In this document: piece after piece, positions 1-5,667 of the stretch
Layout: every line of letters starts with the position of its first letter
How positions within the stretch are numbered: position 1 is the first letter of the stretch
Origin: an uncultured Verrucomicrobiota bacterium
GTDB taxonomy: Bacteria; Verrucomicrobiota; Kiritimatiellia; RFP12; UBA1067
Assembly (NCBI GenBank): GCA_946628745.1
Contig: CAMOXA010000105.1
Span: 1-5,668, forward strand
Direction: 5' to 3'
DNA length: 5,668 nt
Position numbers and translations under genes: made by a program
The notes under the pieces: generated by a model
Told to the model about the DNA's origin: nothing
The model's database searches: none
Seen by the model: only the letters and a program-made list of their open reading frames with translations

Positions 1-126
1 CGGCTTGGGCGGCGCCTTCCGGTCCGCCGCGCCGGACGGCTTCTCCTGTTTCGCCTCGACTGCGCCCGCCGCAGCCAGCGCGCCGCCGGCGGCGAGGAAG
101 CCTCTTCTTGTCATGAATCCGCTCAT
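1..126 (-). CDS. Twin-arginine signal peptide protein, N-terminal fragment (function unknown)
   Basis: Only the first 42 codons are in the window; the gene continues past the left edge. The visible protein is an export signal: Met1, a short n-region with the twin-arginine motif TRRGFLAAGG (residues 6-15), an Ala/Gly-rich hydrophobic core to about residue 23, and a possible signal-peptidase site after Val-Glu-Ala (residues 23-25). A charged, Pro/Lys/Ala-rich stretch follows (residues 26-42), probably a linker before the folded domain. This predicts Tat export of a folded, possibly cofactor-containing protein. The start at 126 is favoured because AGGAGG (135-140) lies 8 bases upstream and the ATG overlaps the plsY stop codon in ATGA. 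Met5 at 114 is an alternative start and would keep the Tat motif. The mature domain cannot be identified from this fragment; many Tat proteins of this style are oxidoreductases or hydrolases, but that is only a guess. Confidence 0.75.
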   Translation of the reverse strand, partial: MSGFMTRRGFLAAGGALAAAGAVEAKQEKPSGAADRKAPPKP

Positions 127-764
127 TTGCCTTCCCTCCTGCCGAAGAGATAAATCTTGTTTTCGCTGCCGTTCGCGAGCCGCTTGATGTTCGCGCGATG
201 CTTCCATATGACGAAAAGCGCTATCGCCGTCACCAGCACGCACTGCGGCAGGTCGGCTCTGCCGCGCGTGCCGAGAACCGGGAACCAGACCGCGACCGCG
301 AGAAACGCCGCCGCCGTGCAGCTGCCGAGCGATATGTAGTGCGACACGGCGAAGACGACCGCGAAAAGCGCGAACGCGACGCCGACCAGCCCGGGCATGA
401 GCGCGACAAGCATTCCAAACGCGGTCGCGACGCCTTTGCCGCCCTTGAACTTCATGTACGGCGTCAGCATGTGGCCGACGACGCACGCTATGCCCACGCA
501 AAGCGGCAGCCACGACGCGAACCGGGGCGGACCGAACTTCAGCGCGGCGAGCGTAGGCAGAAGGCCCTTGAGAAAGTCGCACGCGAAAGCAGCGAGACCT
601 GCCTTCTTGCCGACCGTGCGGAACACGTTCGTCGCGCCGATGTTCTTCGAACCTGCCGTGCGAACGTCGACCCCGTTGGCCTTGCCGATGAGAAAGCCGA
701 ACGGTATCCCGCCGGCGAGATATGCGGCGGCTAGCCAAATCGCTGGTGCTAGAATATCTTTCAT
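123..764 (-). CDS. plsY: Glycerol-3-phosphate acyltransferase PlsY (acyl-phosphate dependent)
   Basis: This 213-residue integral membrane enzyme transfers an acyl group from acyl-phosphate to glycerol 3-phosphate, giving lysophosphatidate, the first step of phospholipid synthesis; its partner PlsX is not in the window. All PlsY signature motifs are visible: GGIPFGFLIG at the end of the first membrane helix (18-27), GSKNIGATN (38-46), GHMLTPYMKFKGGKG (97-111), and WKHRANIKRL (187-196) followed by a short polar tail. Hydrophobic segments lie near 5-26, 56-76, 85-101, 114-140, 144-165 and 173-187, and the length fits the family. The start places the first helix directly after the N-terminus, as in known PlsY proteins, and there is no better upstream start. 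No strong Shine-Dalgarno precedes it (only AAGAG), and a TATAAT box sits 7 bases from the ATG, so it may be made from a leaderless transcript. Its stop overlaps the next gene's start. Confidence 0.95.
   Translation of the reverse strand: MKDILAPAIWLAAAYLAGGIPFGFLIGKANGVDVRTAGSKNIGATNVFRTVGKKAGLAAFACDFLKGLLPTLAALKFGPPRFASWLPLCVGIACVVGHMLTPYMKFKGGKGVATAFGMLVALMPGLVGVAFALFAVVFAVSHYISLGSCTAAAFLAVAVWFPVLGTRGRADLPQCVLVTAIALFVIWKHRANIKRLANGSENKIYLFGRREGK
135..140 (-). promoter_or_regulatory. Ribosome binding site AGGAGG for the Tat-signal gene
   Basis: A perfect AGGAGG lies 8 bases upstream of the ATG at 126 and inside the last codons of plsY. It decides the start of the downstream gene over the second in-frame ATG at 114. 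It also shows that this gene can recruit ribosomes itself, in addition to coupling through the ATGA overlap. Confidence 0.7.
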
Positions 765-771
765 GTCTCTT

Positions 772-780
772 ATTATACCA
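772..780 (-). promoter_or_regulatory. Possible extended -10 promoter for plsY
   Basis: The minus strand reads TGGTATAAT, a perfect TATAAT with the TGn extension, in the 33-base gap between the kinase stop and plsY. Seven bases (AAGAGAC) separate it from the plsY ATG, so a start site at the usual distance would fall on or next to the A of the ATG. No -35 hexamer is recognisable at 17 bp spacing (TAGCGC there), but extended -10 promoters often lack one. In a GC-rich region a perfect TATAAT in the only non-coding gap nearby is suggestive, not proof. Confidence 0.5.
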
Positions 781-797
781 AATCCGCACGTTCCGCG

Positions 798-1727
798 CTA
801 GTAGTCGAGCTGGCTGCCGCCAATCGTCTCGCGGAGTATGGAGTCGCCGGGGACCTTGGTAGGATCTGTCGCGTGTACCGACGCCAGCAGCGCCGACAGC
901 ATCTCGGCCTTGGCCTCGTCGGGGCTTTTCATCTTGACGACTTCCAGCAGGCCCGATACGTACGGCTTCAGTACGGCCAGTTCGTACTCGAGGCCCGAGT
1001 CGAACTCGCTGTCGGCATTCGCGCGGAACGGATCTATCCACTTCCGCTCGCCCGCGAGAACCTTCGGCCACATCCTGAAAGTGTCCACCGGGCTCATCTT
1101 GCGGAACTGGTTGTCTCTGACTATTCGCCTGAGGAGCCGGCCGTCGGTCGGCGGCAGCCGCGAATTCGCGAAGACGACCGGCTGGGTCTTCGGCTCGATG
1201 AACAGGCGGTATTTGCACCCGTCGTCCACGTCTTCTGTCAAGCGCGGATTCAGCGCGTGTATGCCTTCGAGGACGATTATGCCGCCGGGCTTTAGAGACG
1301 TCTCCGTCTCCTCGTCGAAGCCGTCGTGCTTGACGAAATCGAAACGCCTCATGCGGACGCTTTCGCCGCGCATCAACGCGTTGATGTCGGCCGCGAGCCT
1401 CGGCATGTCGACACACTCTACCGTCTCGTAGTCCAGTTCGCCGTTTTCGTCGCGGGGGTTGCGCTTGTCGCCAACGAAGTAGTCGTCCGTGGACAGGTGC
1501 AGCGCGGCGGCGCCGTTCACTCTCAGCTGGGTGCACAGCCTCTTGGCGGTCGTGGTCTTGCCGGCGGACGACGCGCCCGCCAGAAGTACGAGCCGCACGC
1601 CTGGCCGGCGCGCGACGATTCCGTCGGCGATTCTGGACAGGCTCTTGACCTGCCGCGCTTCGCACACTCTTATGAACTCGTCAATCTCGCCGGAGTCCAC
1701 CGCGGCGTTAAGTTCGTCAATCGTCAT
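798..1727 (-). CDS. P-loop nucleoside kinase, uridine kinase/phosphoribulokinase family, short form
   Basis: A 309-residue cytoplasmic kinase, expected to phosphorylate a nucleoside (uridine or similar) with a nucleoside triphosphate. Visible motifs are the Walker A loop GASSAGKT (51-58), the following STDDYF (79-84) where the family has its catalytic aspartate, the PRDENGELDYE segment (91-101), the strand-plus-loop IIVLEGIHALNP (150-161), and the lid-like arginine-rich RLLRRIVRDNQFR (197-209). Residues 8-45 (SGEIDEF, EARQVKSLSRIADGI) match the linker that precedes the kinase in the roughly 550-residue nucleoside kinases with N-terminal TGS and tRNA-synthetase-like domains, but those domains are absent here. 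The start overlaps the nadK stop (ATGA), with GGAAGGGG just upstream, so it is not simply a misplaced start. It ends with TAG 33 bases before plsY. The exact substrate cannot be read from sequence. Confidence 0.85.
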   Translation of the reverse strand: MTIDELNAAVDSGEIDEFIRVCEARQVKSLSRIADGIVARRPGVRLVLLAGASSAGKTTTAKRLCTQLRVNGAAALHLSTDDYFVGDKRNPRDENGELDYETVECVDMPRLAADINALMRGESVRMRRFDFVKHDGFDEETETSLKPGGIIVLEGIHALNPRLTEDVDDGCKYRLFIEPKTQPVVFANSRLPPTDGRLLRRIVRDNQFRKMSPVDTFRMWPKVLAGERKWIDPFRANADSEFDSGLEYELAVLKPYVSGLLEVVKMKSPDEAKAEMLSALLASVHATDPTKVPGDSILRETIGGSQLDY

Positions 1728-2519
1728 CTCCCGCCCCTTCCGGCCCAGCCGAGCTTTCTCGACAGGACCTCGTATGGATTGTATCCGTCGAATTCGACGA
1801 ACGAAGCGTACTCGGGCGACTTGCGCAGCTCGAGCGATTCGCCGTCGTCAAGCATCATGGCGTTCACGCCGTCGGCGTACACGCCGATTTTGCCGTCGCG
1901 CTCTTCGTCGCGCGCCCTGGACGTTACCGTCATGACGACACTGTCGTTCAAAACCACGGGGCGTATGCCGAGCGCGTGCGGATTCATCGGCGTGACGACG
2001 AAGCTCGCCGAGTCCGGCATCACAACGGGGCCGCCCGCCGACAGCGAATATGCCGTCGAGCCTGTCGGCGTCGCGAAGACGAGACCGTCCGCAAAATAGC
2101 GCGAGGCCCCGCGCCCGTCCACCGCCAGATCGAGCACGGCCGCATGTCCCGAAAGCTCGCGCATGAGAACTATGTCGTTGAGCGCGAGAGCGGTCCGTTC
2201 GCCGCCGCCCGCCCTGCGCGCTTCGAGCATCGTGCGGCGCGAGATTCGCCAGCGCCCTTCCGCGAGCATCGCCAGGGCCTTGCGGAAATCCCGGCGTTCG
2301 ACGCTCGCGAGGTACCCTAGCCCGCCGAGGTTGAATCCGGCGACGGGCGGCGCGCAGTATCGTGCCGTCGCCGCCGAGCGCGATCACCACGTCGGCGTCG
2401 TCCCCCTTCGCGCACAGCTCGAGCCCGAACCCGCCAAGCGCCGCGGCGAGAGATTCGTAGGCGGCCTTCGCCTCCGGCTTGGAGCTGTTGACGTGAAAGT
2501 GGACGCGGCGTATGCTCAT
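1724..2519 (-). CDS. nadK: NAD kinase, reading frame interrupted by a +1-type frameshift near 2339-2353
   Basis: NAD kinase phosphorylates NAD to NADP. The N-terminal piece starts at 2519 (MSIRRVHFHV) and carries the nucleotide-binding and catalytic motif ALGGDGTILRAAR (47-59). The rest of the enzyme is in another frame: PVAGFNLGGLGYLASV from about 2347, then NDIVLMRE, ADGLVFATPTGSTAYSLSAG and MNPHALGIRP, ending at 1724. Both halves are unmistakable parts of one protein in the right order. At the join the family normally has about seven or eight more residues, so a deletion of 3n+2 bases (for example 20 or 23) is the simplest explanation. The start is fixed by the ATGA overlap with the vorA stop, and the end overlaps the kinase start by four bases. 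As written, translation would leave the true frame and run on to 1848, giving a non-functional product. Because nadK is normally essential, an assembly error is as likely as a real lesion. Confidence 0.85.
2339..2353 (-). other. nadK: Frameshift/deletion site within nadK
   Basis: Upstream of this point the NAD kinase frame reads GGDGTILRAAR; downstream, the family sequence PVAGFNLGG continues in the frame shifted by +1. Both frames are open through the site, so the exact position cannot be fixed better than these few codons. There is no homopolymer run here, and the local sequence is GC-rich (GCGCCGCCCGTCGCCGG). No nearby zero-frame stop or recognisable slippery signal suggests programmed frameshifting. 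Confidence 0.8.
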
Positions 2520-3913
2520 GAATGGTCTCTCGCCTCCGCCGCGCGCAGGAGTTCGCGGTTCTTCTCGCCGAGCGCGGGCTTTTTCTTGAAGCTCGCCACA
2601 AGCGCCGTCTCGAGGTTTTCGTCCGACAGCCCCGTGCATTTGAACTTTTTGAGAGCCGCGAGCATCATCGTGTTCGCCGCCTTCGGCACGCCGAACTCTT
2701 CGGCCATTTTGACGGCCGGCCAGCGCACGAGCCGTACGCCTTCGGGCGGGTCGGCGACCACTGGAACCGTCGCGTCGACGATTATCGTGCCGCCCTTTTT
2801 GACATCGCCCGCGAAACGCTCGTAGGCCGGCTGGTTCATGCATACGAGAACATCTGGATGCTCCACCGCCGGCGAGCCTATGGGCGTGCCTGAGACCACG
2901 ACGGAGCAATTGGCGCTGCCGCCGCGCTGCTCCGGCCCGTAGCTCGGGAACCACAGCGTGTGGCGGCGCTCGAGGCGGGCGGCCTCGGCGATGCATAGCC
3001 CGAGCGAGAGGATGCCCTGCCCGCCGTAGCCGGCGAACTTGAAGCGGCGCTCTTCGAACGAAGGGTCGTCGGCCGCCGGCGGCACCGCGTCCTTTTCGGC
3101 GAACAGTTCGCGGCACGACGCCGCGCGCGGTATCTCCCGCGGCGCGAGGCCTTCGCCGGCGCTGTCGCGAAAGACGCCGAGAGGGAATTCGGCCTCCATC
3201 TCGTTGATGCAGAACGCCGCGGCCTTGTCCGGCGTCATCTTGAAATTCGTCGGGCACGGCGCGAGAATCTCCAGAAGCGCGTAGCCCTTCCGGTCGCGCT
3301 GTATCTCGAACACTTTGCGTATCGCCTGCTTCGCCTGCATTATGCGCTTCGTGTCGGCGACAGAGACGCGCGCAATGTAGACCGGCGCCTTGAGCTGGGC
3401 GAAGACCTCGCACACGTGCAGAGGATGTCCCGTCAGCGCCGGATCGCGCCCGAACGGTGTCGTGGTCGTCGTCTCGCCGTCCAATGTGGTCGGCGCCATC
3501 TGTCCGCCGGTCATGCCGTAGAGCGAGTTGTTCACGAATATGCAGCCGAAACGCTCGCCGCGTGCCGCCGCCTGGAACGCGTTGTTGAACCCGATCGCGC
3601 CGAGGTCCCCGTCGCCCTGGTAGGCGATCGTGACCGCGTCGGGCCTCGCGCGCGAAACGCCGGTCGCCGCGGCGCTCGCCCGTCCGTGCGCCGCCGAAAT
3701 GTGCGCGGCGTCCCAGTAGTAGTAGGTGAAAACGCCGCATCCCACAGGATCGACGAATATCGTCCTGTCCTGCAGCCCCAGATCTGCGCACGCCTCGGCG
3801 ATGAGCTTGTTGATGATGCCGTGTCCGCATCCGGGGCAGTAGTGGGTGTAGCTCACGTTCTTGCCGCTGCGCGGGAACGACTCGTACATTCCCCTCTGTT
3901 CGATGTTCGCCAT
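2516..3913 (-). CDS. vorA: 2-oxoacid:ferredoxin oxidoreductase, fused beta (TPP-binding) and gamma subunits
   Basis: This 465-residue protein joins two subunits of a thiamine-dependent oxidoreductase that decarboxylates 2-oxoacids to acyl-CoA and reduces ferredoxin. Residues 15-245 are the beta part: CPGCGHG (26-32), VDPVGCG (54-60), the TPP/Mg site GDGD with its following Asn (100-111), VNNSLYGMTGGQMAPTT (127-143) and TTTTTPFGRD (148-157). After an Ala/Pro-rich linker (about 245-288) comes the gamma part: GYGGQGILSLG (295-305) and PSYGPEQRGGSANC (323-336), ending near 460. Size and fusion match, from memory, the archaeal VorA subunit; bacterial OFORs often encode the two parts separately. 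The start is well fixed: AAGGAG (3922-3927) lies 8 bases upstream, and the ATG shares one base with the vorB stop (TGATG). Its stop overlaps the nadK start. Branched-chain 2-oxoacids are the likeliest substrates, but 2-oxoglutarate or others cannot be excluded. Confidence 0.9.
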   Translation of the reverse strand: MANIEQRGMYESFPRSGKNVSYTHYCPGCGHGIINKLIAEACADLGLQDRTIFVDPVGCGVFTYYYWDAAHISAAHGRASAAATGVSRARPDAVTIAYQGDGDLGAIGFNNAFQAAARGERFGCIFVNNSLYGMTGGQMAPTTLDGETTTTTPFGRDPALTGHPLHVCEVFAQLKAPVYIARVSVADTKRIMQAKQAIRKVFEIQRDRKGYALLEILAPCPTNFKMTPDKAAAFCINEMEAEFPLGVFRDSAGEGLAPREIPRAASCRELFAEKDAVPPAADDPSFEERRFKFAGYGGQGILSLGLCIAEAARLERRHTLWFPSYGPEQRGGSANCSVVVSGTPIGSPAVEHPDVLVCMNQPAYERFAGDVKKGGTIIVDATVPVVADPPEGVRLVRWPAVKMAEEFGVPKAANTMMLAALKKFKCTGLSDENLETALVASFKKKPALGEKNRELLRAAEARDHS

Positions 3914-4968
3914 CAGATCATCTCCTTTGCGGCCTTGACCGCGTCGTCGACCGACACAACCTCCCCGCCCATGCGATGGACCATCCTGACGGACGCCGCC
4001 TCGGCGCCCAGTCCGGCCTTCGCCAGATTCAGCCGCACGTCGTCGGCGAACTGCCCGGCGTCGAGTTCTATCGTCATGATCTTCCTGCCGCGCGCGGCGG
4101 CCGCGAGCGCCTCCCGCGGGAACGGATTCAGCGTAACCGGACGGAACACCCCGGCCTTCACCCCGGCCCGGCGCAGCTCGCCGGCCGCGGTGCTCGCGAT
4201 TCTGCCGGATATGCCGAACGCGACTATGACGAGCTCGGCGTCGTCCGTCATCTTCGATTCACTCATGGCGTCGGCGGCCATCCTCGCGTACTTCTCCTGC
4301 AGGTGGCGGTTGAATTCCTCCTGCTGCGCGGCGTCGAGATATATGGACTTGACGAGATTGCGGCGCGTCTCGGGCCGGCCCTCGGCGGCCCATGCCGAGA
4401 AGTCGGGGCGCGGCGATTCCTCCTCCGGCAGCTCGACGCTTTCCATCATCTGGCCCTGGAGCCCGTCCGCGAAAACCACGGCGGGAGTGCGCCACTTGGC
4501 GGACATCTCGAAAGCCTTGACGGTCAAATCGAACATCTCCTGCGCGCTCGCCGGCGCCAGCGTGAACGTCTGGTAGCTGCCGTGTCCGCCACCCTTTACG
4601 GCCGGCGTGTAGTCGGACTGCTCCGGATACACGTTGCCGAGTCCCGGGCCCGCGCGGTTCACGTCCACCACGACCGCCGGCAGCTCCGCCCCGGCGAGGT
4701 AGCTTATTCCCTCTTGCATCAGCGAAAAACCGGGACCGCTTGTCGCCGTCATGCAAAGCCTGCCCGCGCCCGCGGCGCCGAACATCATGTTCACGGACGC
4801 CGTCTCGCACTCCGCCTGGACGAACGTCCTGCCGAGCATCGGGAACCACTTGGCCGCGCCGTGGGCGATCTCGCTCGCCGGAGTTATCGGGTAGCCGAAA
4901 TACAGGTCGCACCCCGCATACAGGGCTCCCATCACGACCGCCTCGTTGCTTTTCACGAACTTTGTCAT
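3913..4968 (-). CDS. vorB: 2-oxoacid:ferredoxin oxidoreductase alpha subunit (2-oxoisovalerate type, VorB-like)
   Basis: The 351-residue alpha subunit forms part of the active site at the interface with the TPP-binding beta part. It has the family's pyrimidine-binding domain with GYPITPASE (25-33), the acidic QAECE (51-55) where the cofactor-activating glutamate lies, GAAGAGRLCMTATSGPGFSLM (64-84), and NRAGPGLGNVYPEQSDY (104-120). A charged, variable insert at 178-240 leads into the C-terminal domain (VIVAFGISGRIA, 248-259; FRPVTLNPFP, 275-284; MTIELDAGQFADDVR, 298-312). Length and motif wording fit the group usually annotated as 3-methyl-2-oxobutanoate:ferredoxin oxidoreductase subunit VorB rather than the longer pyruvate enzymes. 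The ATG overlaps the ferredoxin-subunit stop in ATGA, with GAGGAT (4975-4980) upstream, and its own stop shares a base with the next start. It should work as a complex with the two flanking vor genes. Confidence 0.9.
   Translation of the reverse strand: MTKFVKSNEAVVMGALYAGCDLYFGYPITPASEIAHGAAKWFPMLGRTFVQAECETASVNMMFGAAGAGRLCMTATSGPGFSLMQEGISYLAGAELPAVVVDVNRAGPGLGNVYPEQSDYTPAVKGGGHGSYQTFTLAPASAQEMFDLTVKAFEMSAKWRTPAVVFADGLQGQMMESVELPEEESPRPDFSAWAAEGRPETRRNLVKSIYLDAAQQEEFNRHLQEKYARMAADAMSESKMTDDAELVIVAFGISGRIASTAAGELRRAGVKAGVFRPVTLNPFPREALAAAARGRKIMTIELDAGQFADDVRLNLAKAGLGAEAASVRMVHRMGGEVVSVDDAVKAAKEMI
3922..3927 (-). promoter_or_regulatory. Ribosome binding site AAGGAG for the fused beta-gamma subunit
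   Basis: AAGGAG sits 8 bases upstream of the ATG at 3913 and inside the last codons of the alpha subunit (Lys-Glu). It supports the chosen start and suggests independent reinitiation at the TGATG junction. Confidence 0.65.
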
Positions 4969-5162
4969 TTCTCGATCCTCAACGCATAAGGTTCGGGACA
5001 GTTGTAGAAGCAGATTCCGCAGCTTATGCAGCCTTCGCCTTTGTATTCAACGGATTTTATGCCCATGGAGTTCAGCCTCTCGCCGATCTCAAGACACTTT
5101 TTCGGGCACGCGGCGACACAGCGTCCGCACCCCTTGCAGTTTTCTTTCTCGACAACCACCAT
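4965..5162 (-). CDS. vorC: 2x[4Fe-4S] ferredoxin-type delta subunit of the 2-oxoacid oxidoreductase
   Basis: A 65-residue iron-sulfur protein with two classic CxxCxxCxxxCP motifs: Cys9, 12, 15 and 19, and Cys45, 48, 51 and 55. It should hold two [4Fe-4S] clusters and pass electrons from the TPP site of the alpha/beta-gamma complex to free ferredoxin. The spacing between motifs (residues 20-44, with LEIGERLNSMGIKSVEY) is typical of OFOR delta subunits. It is the first gene of the vor set and overlaps vorB by four bases (ATGA), which argues for a dedicated subunit rather than a general ferredoxin. Upstream is a 91-base gap after map; GGAG at 5174-5177 is 11 bases from the ATG, a slightly long but usable spacing. 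No convincing promoter was found in the gap. Confidence 0.9.
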   Translation of the reverse strand: MVVVEKENCKGCGRCVAACPKKCLEIGERLNSMGIKSVEYKGEGCISCGICFYNCPEPYALRIEK

Positions 5163-5186
5163 TTGCTTTTTATCTCCAGATCAAAA

Positions 5187-5271
5187 CCTGCGGACCATCC
5201 GCCCCCAAGCAATCAGCCGCCATTCGACCAAAGCGCCTTCGGGCTTAAGGACTTCAGGGATAGTCCGCAGG
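5187..5271 (-). repeat. Inverted repeat spanning the map stop and the map-vorC gap; possible terminator or attenuator
   Basis: The arms at 5258-5271 and 5187-5200 are 14-base inverted repeats with one mismatch, which becomes a G-U pair in the minus-strand RNA, giving a continuous 14-bp stem (CCTGCGGACTATCC with GGATGGTCCGCAGG) around a 57-base loop. The first arm lies in the last map codons just before its stop. The second arm also contains its own perfect 5-bp hairpin, GCGGA-TGG-TCCGC (5190-5202), so two structures compete. AGGTTTTGATC follows the second arm on the RNA. The large loop and short T run make it a weak candidate for a simple terminator; a partial terminator, mRNA-stability element or attenuator for the vor genes is possible. 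Confidence 0.5.
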
Positions 5272-5667
5272 CAAAGTCAACACCTCGCATCCGTCGTCGG
5301 TTATCGCGACGGTATGCTCGAAATGCGCGGACAGGCACCTGTCGCGCGTGACGACGGTCCATCTGTTTTCGAGGACGTCCGTCCTCTCGCCCGCTTTCGT
5401 CATGGCGATCATCGGTTCGATCGCGATGGTCATGCCGGGCTTGAGGACGAGCTTCGTGCCCGGCTCGCCGTAGTTCGGCACCGGCGGATCTTCATGCACA
5501 GTCTTGCCGACGCCGTGGCCGATCCAGTCGCGGACGACGCCGAATCCCGCGTCCTCGGCGACTTTCTGTATCGCGTAGCCGACGTCGCCGAGATGGACGC
5601 CCGGGCCGCAGGCTGCGATTCCGGCCGCGAGGCAGCGCTTGGTGGTCTCGACGAGTCTGAGCGTCTC
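5254..5667 (-). CDS. map: Methionine aminopeptidase type I, C-terminal part (5' end outside window)
   Basis: The frame is open to the right edge and gives the last 137 residues of an enzyme usually about 250 long. It removes the initiator methionine from nascent proteins in the cytoplasm, using two metal ions. Visible signatures are CGPGVHLGDVGYAIQ (20-34), DWIGHGVGKTVHEDPPVPNYG (47-67), LKPGMTIAIEPM (73-84) and SAHFEHTVAIT (110-120). These supply three of the five metal ligands: the His of GHG, the Glu of IEPM and the Glu of FEHT. The two aspartates lie in the missing N-terminal part. A GTG at 5499 would be the first start inside the window, but it falls in the middle of the conserved domain (the Val of TVHEDP) and is not the real start. 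The gene ends with TGA at 5254-5256, 91 bases before vorC; the last codons form one arm of an inverted repeat. Confidence 0.93.
   Translation of the reverse strand, partial: ETLRLVETTKRCLAAGIAACGPGVHLGDVGYAIQKVAEDAGFGVVRDWIGHGVGKTVHEDPPVPNYGEPGTKLVLKPGMTIAIEPMIAMTKAGERTDVLENRWTVVTRDRCLSAHFEHTVAITDDGCEVLTLPADYP

Noticed and set aside
1326..2099. Plus-strand open frame of 257 codons opposite the nucleoside kinase and nadK
   Set aside because: It crosses the boundary of two real genes in antisense and changes composition midway, as expected for chance read-through.
2339..2353. Programmed +1 ribosomal frameshift in nadK
   Set aside because: There is no in-frame stop or known slippery heptamer here, and a simple slip would still leave the family's missing residues unexplained; a deletion fits better.
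3474..3482. Threonine run (TTTTT) in the beta subunit as a repeat expansion
   Set aside because: As I recall the family, a TTTTPFGRD-like segment is conserved in these subunits, so it is ordinary.
1848..3830. A 660-codon open frame on the minus strand covering most of vorA and part of nadK
   Set aside because: It is arginine-rich shadow translation of vorA joined by chance to the true N-terminal segment of nadK (from 2519); only the MSIRR to GGDGTILRAAR part is real protein.
3416..4576. Long plus-strand open frame (386 codons) antisense to vorA/vorB
   Set aside because: Composition is Arg/Ser/Ala-rich with no recognisable domain, and it lies opposite two well-supported genes; GC-rich DNA produces such frames by chance.
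3976..4989. Plus-strand open frame of 337 codons antisense to vorB
   Set aside because: Arg/His/Gly-rich shadow frame with no motif and no ribosome binding signal; vorB on the other strand has full family motifs.
5231..5246. Small hairpin AAGC(G)CC-TTC-GGGCTT downstream of map as an intrinsic terminator
   Set aside because: The stem is short with a bulge, and no T run follows on the transcribed strand, so it does not meet terminator criteria.
5254..5499. A short 81-codon gene starting at GTG 5499
   Set aside because: The GTG is the valine of the conserved TVHEDP in methionine aminopeptidase; the same frame continues with family motifs to the window edge.
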